DNA of 64,000 nt from Granulicella cerasi (GCF_025685575.1 NZ_JAGSYD010000001.1:1057852-1121851), one strand, 5' to 3'; shown: positions 34,703 to 45,533, numbered from the stretch's first letter. The notes: a model not told the origin generated them from the sequence alone. Made by a program: numbers and translations.

Positions 34703-35506
34703 ATGGGTTTCACACGTTTTGCGCTTCAATCTACGGCCCGCGCAGCCGTTGCCTTCTTTGCCTTGACCGCTGCTGCCGCTTCGACGGCGCACGCACAGGT
34801 GGCCGCGCCGGGTTCGCGCGCGATGTCCACGGAGACCGTCAAGCCGCTCACCGCTTACACCGGACCTAAGTATGACAACCGCTGGGAAGTCTACGGCGGG
34901 CTGCAGTTCTCCAACGGTCAGGCCGGCCAGAACCTACCCCGCAAGTATTCGATGGGCGGCGGCGAGGTCATGGGCACGTACTGGCTCGGATCTGCTCCGG
35001 TGAAGAAGTTCGGCGTCATCGCGGACTATCGCTTCGGGGCGGGTACGTCGCAGACCGGTCTGATCGGCGCGAAGTACGGCCTGAACCGTATTCTCGTCAT
35101 GCAGAACATCGTTTCCGGCGGCATGCAGTGGCGCGGACCGCGTAATCGCTACGCGGCGATCGATCTTCATGCACTCGTGGGTGGCGCGTTTGGCGACTTC
35201 AACTATGCGCTGACGCATTACCCCGGCTACCCCGCCAGCATCCCTGTGACGGACTGCCCGGCGCACATTTCGGCGAACCAGCCGGTGTCGCTCGGCATGT
35301 ACTGCAACAGCTCGACGCCGTGGGGCGCGATCGGCGGTTCGATCGACTTCAATCAGAGCCAGAAGGTGGCTATTCGCCTTTCGCCGGATATGAACTTCGA
35401 GCACTATGGCACGGAGACGCGTGAGTTCTTCTCGATCTCCGCGGGTATCCTCTATCGCTTCGGCGATACCGGTACGCCGAAGCATAAGGTGATCAAGAAC
35501 AAGTAA
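34703..35506 (+). CDS. Outer-membrane beta-barrel protein
   Basis: 267 residues from the ATG at 34703 (GAGG just upstream; GTG at 34685 is an alternative). The signal peptide ends STAHAQ. The mature protein alternates short amphipathic strands such as RWEVYGGLQFSNG, KFGVIADYRFGAG and QKVAIRLSPDMNFEHYG. It ends in SISAGILYRFG, where an aromatic near the end fits an outer-membrane barrel signal, though a short basic tail (KHKVIKNK) follows. Two cysteines, near 189 and 205, may form a disulfide. It resembles acidobacterial OmpA-like porin domains; the cargo is unknown. Confidence 0.72.
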   Translation: MGFTRFALQSTARAAVAFFALTAAAASTAHAQVAAPGSRAMSTETVKPLTAYTGPKYDNRWEVYGGLQFSNGQAGQNLPRKYSMGGGEVMGTYWLGSAPVKKFGVIADYRFGAGTSQTGLIGAKYGLNRILVMQNIVSGGMQWRGPRNRYAAIDLHALVGGAFGDFNYALTHYPGYPASIPVTDCPAHISANQPVSLGMYCNSSTPWGAIGGSIDFNQSQKVAIRLSPDMNFEHYGTETREFFSISAGILYRFGDTGTPKHKVIKNK

Positions 35507-35570
35507 GCGAGGGTGTAGGGGATAGGGTGTAGGGCGTAGAAAATCTATCCTCTGTCCGCCGAAACTCGTA

Positions 35571-35607
35571 ACAAAGGCCACCTCCTCGGAGGTGGCCTTT
35601 GTCGTTT
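35571..35607. terminator. Intrinsic terminator between the porin-like gene and glgC
   Basis: ACAAAGGCCACCTCC (35571-35585) pairs with GGAGGTGGCCTTTGT (35588-35602), followed by CGTTTTC. It sits between convergent genes and may serve both. Confidence 0.88.
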
Positions 35608-35634
35608 TCTATGCCTTGAACTCTATTGCTCTCC

Positions 35635-36900
<1,266 letters not shown>

Positions 36901-37053
36901 AGACCTCTAATTTCCCAACCGTCTTCGCGTCGTTCCGCTGGATTGAAAGTGCTTTTGATAGGACGCAGAATACGACAACCTTGATGCCTCATCCTGTCGA
37001 GCGTAAGCAACTTTCTTACGCGGCGCGCGGCATGGTCAAGGGAGGCGCAGACG

Positions 37054-37084
37054 ACAACGCCTCCGCGAGGAACGGAGGCGTTGT
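37054..37084 (-). terminator. Hairpin downstream of the acidic protein gene
   Basis: ACAACGCCTCCG (37054-37065) pairs perfectly with CGGAGGCGTTGT (37073-37084). It lacks a strong T-run but is the likely end of the gene at 37099. Confidence 0.6.
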
Positions 37085-37098
37085 GAAAACACTGGCTG

Positions 37099-37410
37099 CT
37101 ATTCGCTTTTCTCTTCATCCGGCTTAGCGGAGTCACCACTGTCTTCGGTGGTGATGCGAAGACTCTTGAGGAAGCTGAGGTCGTTCTTGGTGAACGGTCC
37201 GCCTTCGCTGCCTTCTTCAAGCTGCTCGGTTTCGGACTCTTCGTTCTCGTCCACTTCGTTCAGACCGATCGTGGCTTCGAGCATCAGGAGTACATCGAAA
37301 CCTTGCTCGCGAATCTCGCGCACAACGCCTGCGATGTCGTCGCTTTCGGCCACCGACTCGTGAATGGCCTCGCCAAGCTTCTGAATGAGATCTTTCACCT
37401 GCTGTTTCAA
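37099..37410 (-). CDS. Small acidic protein of unknown function
   Basis: About 103 residues. A GTG at 37416 is possible, but GGAGG (37420-37416) overlaps it; the TTG at 37410 lies 5 bases after GGAGG and is preferred. The N-terminal half (QVKDLIQKLGEAIHESVAESDDIAGVVREIREQGFDVLLML) is helical. The C-terminal half is rich in Glu, Asp and Ser. No signal or membrane segment. It may be a small regulatory or chaperone-like protein, but I recognise no family. Confidence 0.65.
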   Translation of the reverse strand: MKQQVKDLIQKLGEAIHESVAESDDIAGVVREIREQGFDVLLMLEATIGLNEVDENEESETEQLEEGSEGGPFTKNDLSFLKSLRITTEDSGDSAKPDEEKSE

Positions 37411-37625
37411 TCGCACCTCCCGCGTGAAGAACCTGCGCTCTCAGGAACCGCGGGTGGGTCTTCTCTCCCGGCCCAGCCTGGACACGAAGGAAGAGAACGG
37501 CAACTGCGGGAACAACCTGATCTTTAGACTACCCCCGCAGGCAAATCGGCTCAAGTGGCCAAACTCTGTTTCCACCTGTGCAAAACAGCGCGGAAATACT
37601 GCGTGGAACGAGTGGGAATCTCTCG

Positions 37626-38501
37626 CTAGAGGCTGACGAGCATCACGGCCGCAAGCGCCACCAGCATCCCAATCCGCTGCACCCGTGTGGGACGTTCGTG
37701 CAGCTTCCATGCGGCGAGAAGGATCGTGCCTGCCGGATAGAGCGAGGCCACAACAGCGGCTTCATCGAGGCGGCCGAGGCGCGTGGCGGCTGTATAGCTC
37801 ACGTTGCCGCCGGTATCGAGGAGGGCGACGAGTGCGGCCCACTTCCACGCCTCGGGCGACATCGGCGGGAGCGCGCTCTCTTCAGGCTGGCTGCGTCGCA
37901 CCCACAGCCAGATGAGGCCGCAGGTGATGAGGCTGCCTACGCGCGCGAGCATCATCGGCTCCCAGATGCCGAGCGAGTTCGCCATACGCAGCGCCACGAA
38001 ATAGATGCCGAAGCCCGCGCCGCCGAGCAGCGCGAAGGGCATGGTGCCGGGGGAGTCCTTGTGGCCGCTCGCGGCGATCATCCAGATAGCGGCGGCGGCG
38101 AGCAGAAAGCCGACAACGCGGACGAGGCCTGGCTTGCCGTCGACGAACACGGAGACGACCGCGGGCAGCGCTGCCGCGAGAACGCCGCTCACGGCGGCCG
38201 AGGGGCCCATCGACCCGCGCGCCAGGGCCATGTAGAACGCCGTGACGGCAATGCCTGCCGTGACGCCGGCGCCGAGTCCCCACCAGAGCGGTGCGCCGGA
38301 GGGCATGGGCGCGGCGGTGAAGAGCGACATACCGCAAAGGAAGAGGAAACTCATGCCGCTGCCGAGCATGATGATGCGCAGCGCCGCGGCCGTGGATCCG
38401 CCGGAGGCCTTGGTGCCCATGCCGCCGGAAAAATCGCCTCCGCCCCAAGAAATAGCGGCCGCCAGGGCGACCGCCATCTGTGTCAGATTCGTGCGAAACA
38501 C
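37626..38501 (-). CDS. EamA/DMT-superfamily transporter
   Basis: 291 residues with ten predicted membrane helices in two five-helix EamA halves. AVALAAAISWGGGDFSGGMGTKA opens the first half and MPFALLGGAGFGIYFVALRMANSL the second. Members export amino acids, nucleosides or other small molecules; the cargo cannot be told. The GTG at 38501 shares one base with the stop of the VWA gene upstream (TAGTG), so the two are likely coupled. An ATG at 38477 is an alternative start. Confidence 0.83.
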   Translation of the reverse strand: MFRTNLTQMAVALAAAISWGGGDFSGGMGTKASGGSTAAALRIIMLGSGMSFLFLCGMSLFTAAPMPSGAPLWWGLGAGVTAGIAVTAFYMALARGSMGPSAAVSGVLAAALPAVVSVFVDGKPGLVRVVGFLLAAAAIWMIAASGHKDSPGTMPFALLGGAGFGIYFVALRMANSLGIWEPMMLARVGSLITCGLIWLWVRRSQPEESALPPMSPEAWKWAALVALLDTGGNVSYTAATRLGRLDEAAVVASLYPAGTILLAAWKLHERPTRVQRIGMLVALAAVMLVSL

Positions 38502-39868
38502 TACGGCTTTACCGCCGCGGGTGCAGGCGTTGGCGTGGGAGCCGGGCGATCGCTCGGCGAAGGATAGTAGCCTTCCTTCGCGATCACGGTCAGGCCGCCG
38601 CGCGCCACGCGGACTTCCACTTTGCGGTACTTGCCGTCGAGGATCGGCTCATGCGAGTAGTAGCCGACGGTGTACTGCGTGCGGACTTCCTCGGTGATCT
38701 TGGCAAAGCTCTGCTGAATGCCGCGCGGACGGAACTCGGGATCGACCTGCCCACCGGTGGCCGCTGCATATTGCGGCAGGATGTCGTTGCGCATCGTCAT
38801 CGGAAGGTGAATGCGGTCCAGGAAGCCGACGCCGGGGATCGAGGTGTCGCCAACGATGGTGGCGTAAACAGCGACCTTGTTCGTCTGCAGGTAACGGATG
38901 ACGTCCTTCATCTTCGCGGTCGAGCCAGACTCCTTGCCGTCGGAGATGACGAAGACGACGCGACGGCGACCACGTCCCGCCTTGGCGGTCTCGCGGGCGG
39001 CGGTCAGGATGGCGTCATTGAGGGTGTGGAACTCACGCTCCGGCTTGTCAAAGCCGTGCTTGCCCGCGTAGCTGGCGGTGTTGGGGTCCACGTTCATGTT
39101 GTTCTTGAAGTTGGTCTGGGCCAGCGGTCCACCGAGCGGCATCAGCGGCTCACGGCCCGGGCTCTTGGCCTGCTCGAGCTCCTGCGTGAGGCGTGAGCTC
39201 TGCGCAGCGGTGAACTGGCCGTTGCCGATCATCTTCACGCTGTTGTTGTAGGTGAAGACGGCGACTTCGTCGTACGGCGTGAATGCTCCCTGCAGGGCGC
39301 GGAGCGAATCGTTGATCTTCTCCATCGTCTGGAAGGGCACGCTTTGATCAATGACGATCGCGACCGAAAGCGGGAAGGGGTCGGTGGTGAAGACAACCGG
39401 CTTCTGGCGCAGGTTGTTCTCATACACGCTGACATCGCGACCCGTAATGCCCGGGACGAGCGCGCCGTGCGAGTCCTTCACCGTGAAGGGTACTTCGACG
39501 AAGTTCACCTGGACGCGCAGGGGCGTCAGCATCGCTTCGGCCTCACCCGCAGCGGGGGTGGGGATGGAATCATCGGTGGCCTGCTGTGCCTGCGGCGTGG
39601 GGCTGGGCGTGGACGGCAGCGAAGACGGTACGGAGTCTGCGGTGGTGGCGGGAGCAGCGGGCGCAGGTGCGCTGGGCGCAGCCGGAGCAACGGGGGTGAT
39701 CGTGTTCAGCGTGGGAAGCGTCTGCGGCTTGGGGCCGTCGGGCAACGCCGTCTGCGAAGACGTGGTCGTCTTCTGGTCCTGCTGCTGTGCCACCGCCATC
39801 ACGCCGACGGCCATTGCCGCGGCGGCGACCGCTACGCGAACACCCTTGTTGCCTGTGCCAAACTGCAT
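38501..39868 (-). CDS. VWFA-related acidobacterial-type exported protein, degenerate MIDAS
   Basis: 455 residues from the ATG at 39868, with GAGGA upstream. The signal peptide ends VMAVAQQQ. A Pro/Ala/Thr linker (about 30-100) leads to the VWFA-related domain common in Acidobacteria, with VPFTVKDSHGALVPGITGRDVSVYENN, then SVAIVIDQSVPFQTM and VVFVISDGKES. In a working metal site the second segment reads DxSxS; here it is DQSVP, so the last serine is missing and metal binding may be weak. Probable surface or periplasmic binding protein. A paralogue with an intact site is divergent at 40092. Confidence 0.8.
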   Translation of the reverse strand: MQFGTGNKGVRVAVAAAAMAVGVMAVAQQQDQKTTTSSQTALPDGPKPQTLPTLNTITPVAPAAPSAPAPAAPATTADSVPSSLPSTPSPTPQAQQATDDSIPTPAAGEAEAMLTPLRVQVNFVEVPFTVKDSHGALVPGITGRDVSVYENNLRQKPVVFTTDPFPLSVAIVIDQSVPFQTMEKINDSLRALQGAFTPYDEVAVFTYNNSVKMIGNGQFTAAQSSRLTQELEQAKSPGREPLMPLGGPLAQTNFKNNMNVDPNTASYAGKHGFDKPEREFHTLNDAILTAARETAKAGRGRRRVVFVISDGKESGSTAKMKDVIRYLQTNKVAVYATIVGDTSIPGVGFLDRIHLPMTMRNDILPQYAAATGGQVDPEFRPRGIQQSFAKITEEVRTQYTVGYYSHEPILDGKYRKVEVRVARGGLTVIAKEGYYPSPSDRPAPTPTPAPAAVKP

Positions 39869-40091
39869 TCGAGTTCCTCTTCTTCTCGGGGAAGTGGCGC
39901 CACGGCGCGCAGATATCCCCACAATGAGACTACCAGCGGGTCCACATCTGCCGCTACCACGGAGCGGGCAAAGTGCTGGAAACGGGAAGCCTCACTCCTT
40001 CAGACGCAGAGCCCCCCTGTTTCGTTGTGCTGTTCGCAGGCGGTGGCCATTGTCCGTCGCCTAAATCGTCGGCTGTATCGTCTAATCAGAT

Positions 40092-41144
40092 ATGCGCCTC
40101 CGCCGCTTCCTGCTCGCTTCAGCTCTTGCTGTCTCTGTGATGCCCCTCGCATTTGCGCAGGAGGCCACCTCCACCGATGCTCCTCCGCCGAAGTCCAAGG
40201 TGGCTCCACCTCCGCAGGAGGAACTCGACCAGGCGGCGACGCTGCAGGTGAACGTCAACCTCGTGAACGTGTACTTTTCGGTGCGCGACAAGAGCGGCTT
40301 CGTCAGCGGTTTGACCATCAACGACTGCCAGCTTGCCGAGAACAACGATCCGCAGACGCTGAAGCGCCTGACGCAGGAAAAGAACCTGCCGCTGACGATC
40401 GGCATTCTGCTCGACACCTCTGGCTCGCAGGAGCACGTGCTGCCGCTCGAGCAGGAGTCCGGCGGCCGCTTTCTGCGCGAAGTGCTGCAGAAAAAGGACG
40501 AGGCGTTCCTCATCTCCTTCGACGTGAACGTGGACCTGCTCTCCGACTACACGAACAGCCCCAACGAACTGACACGTGCGATCAATAAGGCGAGCATCAA
40601 CGCAGCTTCCTCGTCGGCGGGTATTCCGGGCATCGGCGGTGGACCGCTGCCGACGAGCAATCCGCGTGGCACGCTGCTTTACGACGCGGTCTATCTGGCC
40701 GCGCATGACAAACTGCAGTCGCAAACCGGCCGCAAGATTCTGGTGATCCTGACCGACGGTCAGGACCAGGGTTCGCAGGAGACGATCAAGAGCGCCATCG
40801 AAGCGGCGCAGAAGGCGAACACGATCGTCTATCCGATTCTGATTGCCGATCGCGCGGGGTATTTGTCGGCGGGCATGATCTACACGGGCAGCTCGCAGAT
40901 GCAGCAACTCGCCGAGCAGACCGGTGGCCGCGTGATCAACGTCGGCAACTCCGGCCGCAAGCTCGAGGATGCGTTCGACCAGATCCAGGACGAACTCCGC
41001 ACGCAATACCTCGCCAGCTACACGCCGAAGAACAAGACGGCGGATGGTAAGTTCCGCAAGATCGACATGGACTGCGGCAAGGGCATGAAGGTGCAGGCGC
41101 GCAAGGGCTACTATGCGCTGTCCGGCGATCAGCCGCAGGATTAG
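40092..41144 (+). CDS. VWFA-related acidobacterial-type exported protein
   Basis: 350 residues with a signal peptide (1-22, ending LAFAQ). The core begins VNVNLVNVYFSVRDKSGFVSGL. It has an intact MIDAS in IGILLDTSGSQEH (Asp108, Ser110, Ser112), with ISFDVNVDLLSDYT and ILVILTDGQDQGS further on. The C-terminal part has ELRTQYLASYTPKNKTADGKFRKI, the usual end of this family. It is divergent from the related gene at 38501-39868. The ligand is not known. Confidence 0.85.
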   Translation: MRLRRFLLASALAVSVMPLAFAQEATSTDAPPPKSKVAPPPQEELDQAATLQVNVNLVNVYFSVRDKSGFVSGLTINDCQLAENNDPQTLKRLTQEKNLPLTIGILLDTSGSQEHVLPLEQESGGRFLREVLQKKDEAFLISFDVNVDLLSDYTNSPNELTRAINKASINAASSSAGIPGIGGGPLPTSNPRGTLLYDAVYLAAHDKLQSQTGRKILVILTDGQDQGSQETIKSAIEAAQKANTIVYPILIADRAGYLSAGMIYTGSSQMQQLAEQTGGRVINVGNSGRKLEDAFDQIQDELRTQYLASYTPKNKTADGKFRKIDMDCGKGMKVQARKGYYALSGDQPQD

Positions 41145-41160
41145 CCTTCTGCACGAGTAG

Positions 41161-41188
41161 AAAAGCCTCGGCCATCGCCGAGGCTTTT
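41161..41188. terminator. Bidirectional intrinsic terminator
   Basis: AAAAGCCTCGGC (41161-41172) pairs perfectly with GCCGAGGCTTTT (41177-41188) around CATC, between two convergent genes. Confidence 0.92.
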
Positions 41189-41206
41189 CTATTTCCGCAT
41201 CAGGAA

Positions 41207-42550
41207 CTACTTCACATCCACGGGCTCCATCTTCGCGTCTGTCAGTTTCACCCCCAGAAGCTCTGCGAGCGTCGGAGCGATCTGGCGCATGTCGATCACG
41301 CCGACATCTTTGCCAGCCTTCACTCCTTCACCCTTCACCATGAAGGTCGAGCGCATCGCAGGCCGCGTCGGCAGATATCCATGCATGCCGGTGTGCGGCG
41401 CGGGGACGACGGACTTACCGGTGAACTCATAGCCCATATCCCAGCCGTCCTTGAAGTCCACCACGAAGGTCGCGTGCGGGAACCCGCCCATCGCCACAGC
41501 CTGATCATGCGTCAGCAGGTTGTCGAGGCCAAGCGCGGGGTCAGACTTCCACTTCAGCAGCAGCGCGTGCACCTTCTCCACCATCGCCTTGTCGTTGGGG
41601 TTGCGAAGAACGATGGCTACTGATCCGCCTGCGGGCCATGCCTGCGCCTGCCAGCTGGTGATCGTCGGCTTCTTCGAGCCGGGCTTCGGCGCGCCGAGCG
41701 TAATCAGGCCCGCATCCACGAAGAGCTTGTTGAGGTTCGTATGTTGATCGACCGGCAGGAAGCCGTGGTCGCTGACGATCGCGATACGCGTGCGCGGATC
41801 GGCTGCGTGCGCGGCGTCTTCGATGCGCTTCACCTCGGCATCGATCTTCAGCAGGGCCTCATCGGCTTCTTTGCTGAACGGGCCGTAGCCATGCTGGAAG
41901 TGATCGAGTGAAACCAGGTGCACGAGCAGCAGGCCGGGCTTCCACTTCTTCAGGATCGCGATGGACTGCGCGGTCTTGGTCTCATCGCCATTCATCGTCA
42001 GGTCCTCGGCGTCCTTCGGAGTGGGAAAGCCGAGCTGCGCGAGGATGTTCGGTGGGTTGTAGCCGGGAATCTTCGAGGCGTCCGTGCGCTCGGACTGGGC
42101 GCCCTCTGCAATGTTGTAATCGATCGGCGCGCCGACGGTGACGGGCCAGCTCACCGCGCCGGTCTTGATGCCAGCCTTATCCGCGGCCTGATAGAGCGTC
42201 TGTGCCTTCACATAACGGAACTCCCAGTACCACTGGCCCGGGTGCTCGTTCATGGGGTCGAAGGTGGTGTTGTCCTCGACGCCATGCACGAGCGGCGAAA
42301 CACCGGTGACGAGCGTCGTGTGGCTCGGGTAAGTGACGGTGGGCAGCACGCCTTGCACGCCTTCTGCGTAGGTGCCCTGCGCGAGGAAGCTCTCGAGCTC
42401 GGGAAGTTTGAGGCCGTGTTCCTTGGCCCGGGTGACATACTCCGGCTTCATGCCGTCGATCGAAATCAGCACTAACGGCGCGGGCTTTTGCGCCACCGCG
42501 GCCACGCCGCAACTCACCAACACACATGCCAAACCACGAAGCTTGTTCAT
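41207..42550 (-). CDS. Exported nucleotide pyrophosphatase/phosphodiesterase-family enzyme
   Basis: 447 residues with a signal peptide (1-20, ending AAVAQ). It has the alkaline-phosphatase fold of the NPP family. The first metal Asp is in LISIDGMKPEY (Asp32), and the probable nucleophile is Thr73 in VTYPSHTTLVTG. Later metal ligands are in HLVSLDHFQHGYG and IAIVSDHGFLPV. It likely hydrolyses phosphodiesters or nucleotides in the periplasm. It stands alone, with terminators on both sides. Confidence 0.85.
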   Translation of the reverse strand: MNKLRGLACVLVSCGVAAVAQKPAPLVLISIDGMKPEYVTRAKEHGLKLPELESFLAQGTYAEGVQGVLPTVTYPSHTTLVTGVSPLVHGVEDNTTFDPMNEHPGQWYWEFRYVKAQTLYQAADKAGIKTGAVSWPVTVGAPIDYNIAEGAQSERTDASKIPGYNPPNILAQLGFPTPKDAEDLTMNGDETKTAQSIAILKKWKPGLLLVHLVSLDHFQHGYGPFSKEADEALLKIDAEVKRIEDAAHAADPRTRIAIVSDHGFLPVDQHTNLNKLFVDAGLITLGAPKPGSKKPTITSWQAQAWPAGGSVAIVLRNPNDKAMVEKVHALLLKWKSDPALGLDNLLTHDQAVAMGGFPHATFVVDFKDGWDMGYEFTGKSVVPAPHTGMHGYLPTRPAMRSTFMVKGEGVKAGKDVGVIDMRQIAPTLAELLGVKLTDAKMEPVDVK

Positions 42551-42620
42551 GTGATTATGGTCGCACGCGGGATGCGAGCGAATGTGATCGCACGATTACA
42601 GAGCATGATGCAAACGCACG

Positions 42621-42647
42621 AAAGCCTCAGCAGTGCGCCGAGGCTTT
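42621..42647 (-). terminator. Hairpin after hisA
   Basis: AAAGCCTC and GAGGCTTT flank an 11-nt middle that adds two further pairs. It is the likely end of the his operon, though no long T-run is present. Confidence 0.6.
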
Positions 42648-42666
42648 GATGAAAAGTACGTGTGAG

Positions 42667-43368
42667 CTAAGCCTGCATCGCGCCTGAATACACAGCCATC
42701 CCCGCAACAGCATCCACGCCCATCGTATCGAGCTCATCCACCTCGGACTGCTCCTTGATGCCGCCGGCAACGATGAGCTGCTTCGCAGTGGTCGAGCGCA
42801 GAATCGCGGCGACCTCGATCGGGAAGCCCTGCATCGTGCCTTCGGTGTCTACGTGTGTGTAGAGGAACGATGAGCAGGAATCTTCGAGCCACGTCACGGC
42901 TTCTTCCGGCGTCAGCGAAACGGTGTCCTTCCAGCCCTTCACCGCGACGTTGCCGCCCTTGGTGTCGACCGAGAAGCAGAGCGCGTCTTCGCCGAGCTCT
43001 TTCTTCAGGCTCTCTGCAAACTCCAGCTTGATCAGCTTGTGGCGACGCTTCTCGCCTTCTTCTGCGGTGCCGAAGAGCGACGAGCCAAAGATCACGCGTT
43101 TGGCGCCGGCATCGAGTAGGCGCTTCGCATCCTCTACGGTGCGGAGACCGCCGCCGACCTGCACCGGCAAGCGCTTGGCGATCATCTCCACGAGCTCGCG
43201 GTTGTCGCCCTGGCGCATCGCCGCATCGAGGTCAATCAACTGCACGAGCGGATACTTCGAGAAGCGCTCGATCCAATAATCAAAGTCATCAAACGACAGC
43301 TTGAGCTTTTCGCCCTGCACCAACTGGACGATCTTTCCGCCCATCAAATCAATCGAAGGAATCAGCAT
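42667..43368 (-). CDS. hisA: ProFAR isomerase (HisA)
   Basis: 233 residues; a (beta-alpha)8 barrel that opens the ribose ring of ProFAR in histidine synthesis. The N terminus MLIPSIDLMGGKIVQLVQG holds the catalytic Asp7, and FSVDTKGGN gives Asp135. LPVQVGGGLRT and IVAGGIKE are the phosphate-binding turns. It lacks the usual VVGTAA-type strand wording but keeps the fold markers. Last gene of the his operon, separated from hisF by a small unknown gene. Confidence 0.93.
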   Translation of the reverse strand: MLIPSIDLMGGKIVQLVQGEKLKLSFDDFDYWIERFSKYPLVQLIDLDAAMRQGDNRELVEMIAKRLPVQVGGGLRTVEDAKRLLDAGAKRVIFGSSLFGTAEEGEKRRHKLIKLEFAESLKKELGEDALCFSVDTKGGNVAVKGWKDTVSLTPEEAVTWLEDSCSSFLYTHVDTEGTMQGFPIEVAAILRSTTAKQLIVAGGIKEQSEVDELDTMGVDAVAGMAVYSGAMQA

Positions 43369-43404
43369 GTAGGTAGTATCGCAGGAACACCAGAGTGGCG
43401 AGAA

Positions 43405-43659
43405 CTACTCTTCCGCAACACGCCACAGCGTGCTTGCCTCTGCCGCGAGGCTTTCCACCGGCAGGCCCTCCAGCACAACGCGCAGATCACGCTTCGCCTC
43501 TGCACTGATGGCTCCAGAGGTCTTCATCTCTTCGAGCAGCGTGCAGATCTCGTCCTCATGCTGCGCGAGTTCGCGGATCGTCATGAGCAATGCATGAAGG
43601 TGGTAGTACGCGGGTGTCATTCCCTGCGCTACGTTCGTTTCTTCGCAAGCTTTCGCCAT
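43405..43659 (-). CDS. Small protein in the his operon, unknown function
   Basis: 84 residues from the ATG at 43659, with GGAGG six bases upstream. All helical in appearance (YYHLHALLMTIRELAQHEDEICTLLEEMK). It lies between hisF and hisA in the same direction, 36 bases before hisA. It is not HisE (no PRA-PH motifs such as EExxE). No family recognised. Confidence 0.65.
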   Translation of the reverse strand: MAKACEETNVAQGMTPAYYHLHALLMTIRELAQHEDEICTLLEEMKTSGAISAEAKRDLRVVLEGLPVESLAAEASTLWRVAEE

Positions 43660-43741
43660 CGGTGCCTCCGCAAACTTGGATGCAGAAACGCGAAGGAGGA
43701 ACACGTGATGTGTTCCTCCTTCGCTTACTTCGTTTGGATCG

Positions 43742-44512
43742 CTAGCAGGGCAGCCGCATGGCGACGCCGCTACGCGCGACCTCGGCCTTCAAGGCGCGCG
43801 AATCCGTCACGCCGAAGTGGAAGATGCTCGCGGCAAGCGCTGCATCAGCCTTTCCACGCGTGTAGACCTCGGCGAAGTGCGCTGCCGAACCCGCGCCGCC
43901 CGAGGCGATCACAGGAATCTGCACGGCTTCACTGACCGCCGCCGTGAGTTCGCAATCGAAGCCGTTGCGCATGCCGTCGGTATCCATGCTGGTCAGCAGA
44001 ATCTCGCCTGCACCGCGCTGCTCGGCTTCCTTCGCCCACTCCACAACGCGTCGACCTGTCGGCTTGCGTCCGCCGCTGACGAAGACTTCTGCTTCACGCG
44101 GGTCTTTGCCTTCACGGCGCGCATCGATCGCCACGATCACCGCTTGCGCGCCGAAGTTGCCGCCGATTTCGCCAATCAACTCCGGGCGAACGATCGCGCT
44201 GGAGTTGATCGAAACCTTGTCCGCGCCCGCGTCGAAGACAGCTGCTGCATCTTCAGCGGAGCGAATGCCCCCGCCAACGGTGAAGGGCACAAAGAGCTTC
44301 TCTGCCGTGCGCTTCACGGTGTCGAGCAGCGTGCCGCGACCTTCGTGCGTCGCGGTGATGTCGAGCAGCACAATCTCATCGGCACCTGCAGCCGCATGGC
44401 GATGCGCCAGCTCCGCAGGATCACCCGCGTCGATGATGTCCAAAAACTGAATGCCCTTCACGACGCGGCCCCCGCGCACATCCAGACAAGCGATCACTCT
44501 CTTCGTCAGCAT
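43742..44512 (-). CDS. hisF: Imidazole glycerol phosphate synthase cyclase subunit
   Basis: 256 residues; the TIM-barrel partner of HisH that joins ammonia and PRFAR to give IGP and AICAR. The catalytic residues are Asp11 ([16 protein letters not shown]) and Asp130 ([11 protein letters not shown]). [11 protein letters not shown] and [11 protein letters not shown] bind phosphate. Its start codon shares one base with the hisH stop, so translation is coupled. Confidence 0.96.
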   Translation of the reverse strand: MLTKRVIACLDVRGGRVVKGIQFLDIIDAGDPAELAHRHAAAGADEIVLLDITATHEGRGTLLDTVKRTAEKLFVPFTVGGGIRSAEDAAAVFDAGADKVSINSSAIVRPELIGEIGGNFGAQAVIVAIDARREGKDPREAEVFVSGGRKPTGRRVVEWAKEAEQRGAGEILLTSMDTDGMRNGFDCELTAAVSEAVQIPVIASGGAGSAAHFAEVYTRGKADAALAASIFHFGVTDSRALKAEVARSGVAMRLPC

Positions 44513-45123
44513 TAGAGCTCCAAAAAATTCTTGAGGATGCGCAGGCCAGTCTCAGCGGACTTCTCGGGGTGGAACTGCACGCCCATCACGTTGTCGCGTT
44601 CGACCGCAGCGGTGAACTCGCCGCCATAGATCGTTGCGGCAGCGGTGTCGGCGCTCAGCGGCGCGCGCCACGAGTGCGTGTAGTAAACGAAGCTGCCCGG
44701 TTCGACACCGCGCATCAGTTTCGAGTCTGCGCGCAGGTTTTCGAGCGAGTTCCAACCGACGTGCGGCGACTTCAACTCTCCGCCTTCGTGCTGGCCAGGG
44801 AAGTGCTCGCACATGCCCGCGAAGTGTCCGAAACCCAGTGTCCCGTGCGCTTCCGTGGAGCCTTCATAGAGCCACTGCAGCCCAACACAGATGCCGAAAA
44901 ACGGCGTACCCTTCACGACGGCTTCGCGTGCGGCGTCGGTGAGGCCGAGGTCGGTGAGCAGTTGCGTGGACTGGAAGTGTCCCACGCCCGGCAGCACAAT
45001 CTTGTCGGCGCGGAGCACATCCGCGCGATCTTGCGTGACGACGATGTCGTCCGCGCCGAGATGCTTCAGCGCCTTCACGACGCTGGTCAGATTGCCCGCT
45101 TTGTAGTCGATGACTGCGATCAT
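44512..45123 (-). CDS. hisH: Imidazole glycerol phosphate synthase glutaminase subunit
   Basis: 203 residues; a class I glutamine amidotransferase that feeds ammonia to HisF. The nucleophile is Cys79 in [10 protein letters not shown], and His185 with Glu187 (VQFHPEKS) complete the triad. [14 protein letters not shown] and LPGVGHF are typical. The start overlaps the vapC stop as ATGA, so ribosomes leaving vapC can restart on hisH. Confidence 0.95.
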   Translation of the reverse strand: MIAVIDYKAGNLTSVVKALKHLGADDIVVTQDRADVLRADKIVLPGVGHFQSTQLLTDLGLTDAAREAVVKGTPFFGICVGLQWLYEGSTEAHGTLGFGHFAGMCEHFPGQHEGGELKSPHVGWNSLENLRADSKLMRGVEPGSFVYYTHSWRAPLSADTAAATIYGGEFTAAVERDNVMGVQFHPEKSAETGLRILKNFLEL

Positions 45124-45533
45124 GCGCGTTGGGGTCCCTTGGTCCAGTCTTCCAGTTTCAAGTTCTCGATGTTTGCAAACGCCGCGTCATTTGTGACCAG
45201 GACGAGGTCGTTTGCTAATGCGTGCGCTGCAATCATCGTGTCAAAGATGCTTAGAGGCTTCCCTTTGCGCTGTTGCTGAGCGTGAAGGGAGGCGTACTGC
45301 ACCGCGCAGGATGAAGTCCAGGCCAGGATGTCGATGCGCTGGAAAAACTGCTTCACGAGCAGATGAAGTTTTGCCTCGTCCGGCAAGCGTGCCAAGCCGT
45401 AGCGCATTTCAGCTTCGGTGATCACCGAGACGACACTGCTCGATTCAAACTGACGAAAGCGATGATCAAGAGCCGTTGAAGAACCCTTGATGAGAAAGCT
45501 CGCGATGTTGGTGTCGAGTAAGAATTGCGCCAT
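45120..45533 (-). CDS. vapC: VapC-type PIN-domain toxin
   Basis: 137 residues. A PIN ribonuclease of the VapC family, which cleaves specific tRNAs or rRNA to halt growth when not bound by VapB. The acidic site is visible: Asp7 (FLLDTNI), Glu40 or Glu42 (SVITEAEMRYG), Asp98 (SIFDTMIAAHA) and Asp116 (LVTNDAAF). The set is complete, so it should be active. It starts directly after vapB and ends overlapping hisH by four bases, embedded in the his operon. Confidence 0.92.
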   Translation of the reverse strand: MAQFLLDTNIASFLIKGSSTALDHRFRQFESSSVVSVITEAEMRYGLARLPDEAKLHLLVKQFFQRIDILAWTSSCAVQYASLHAQQQRKGKPLSIFDTMIAAHALANDLVLVTNDAAFANIENLKLEDWTKGPQRA

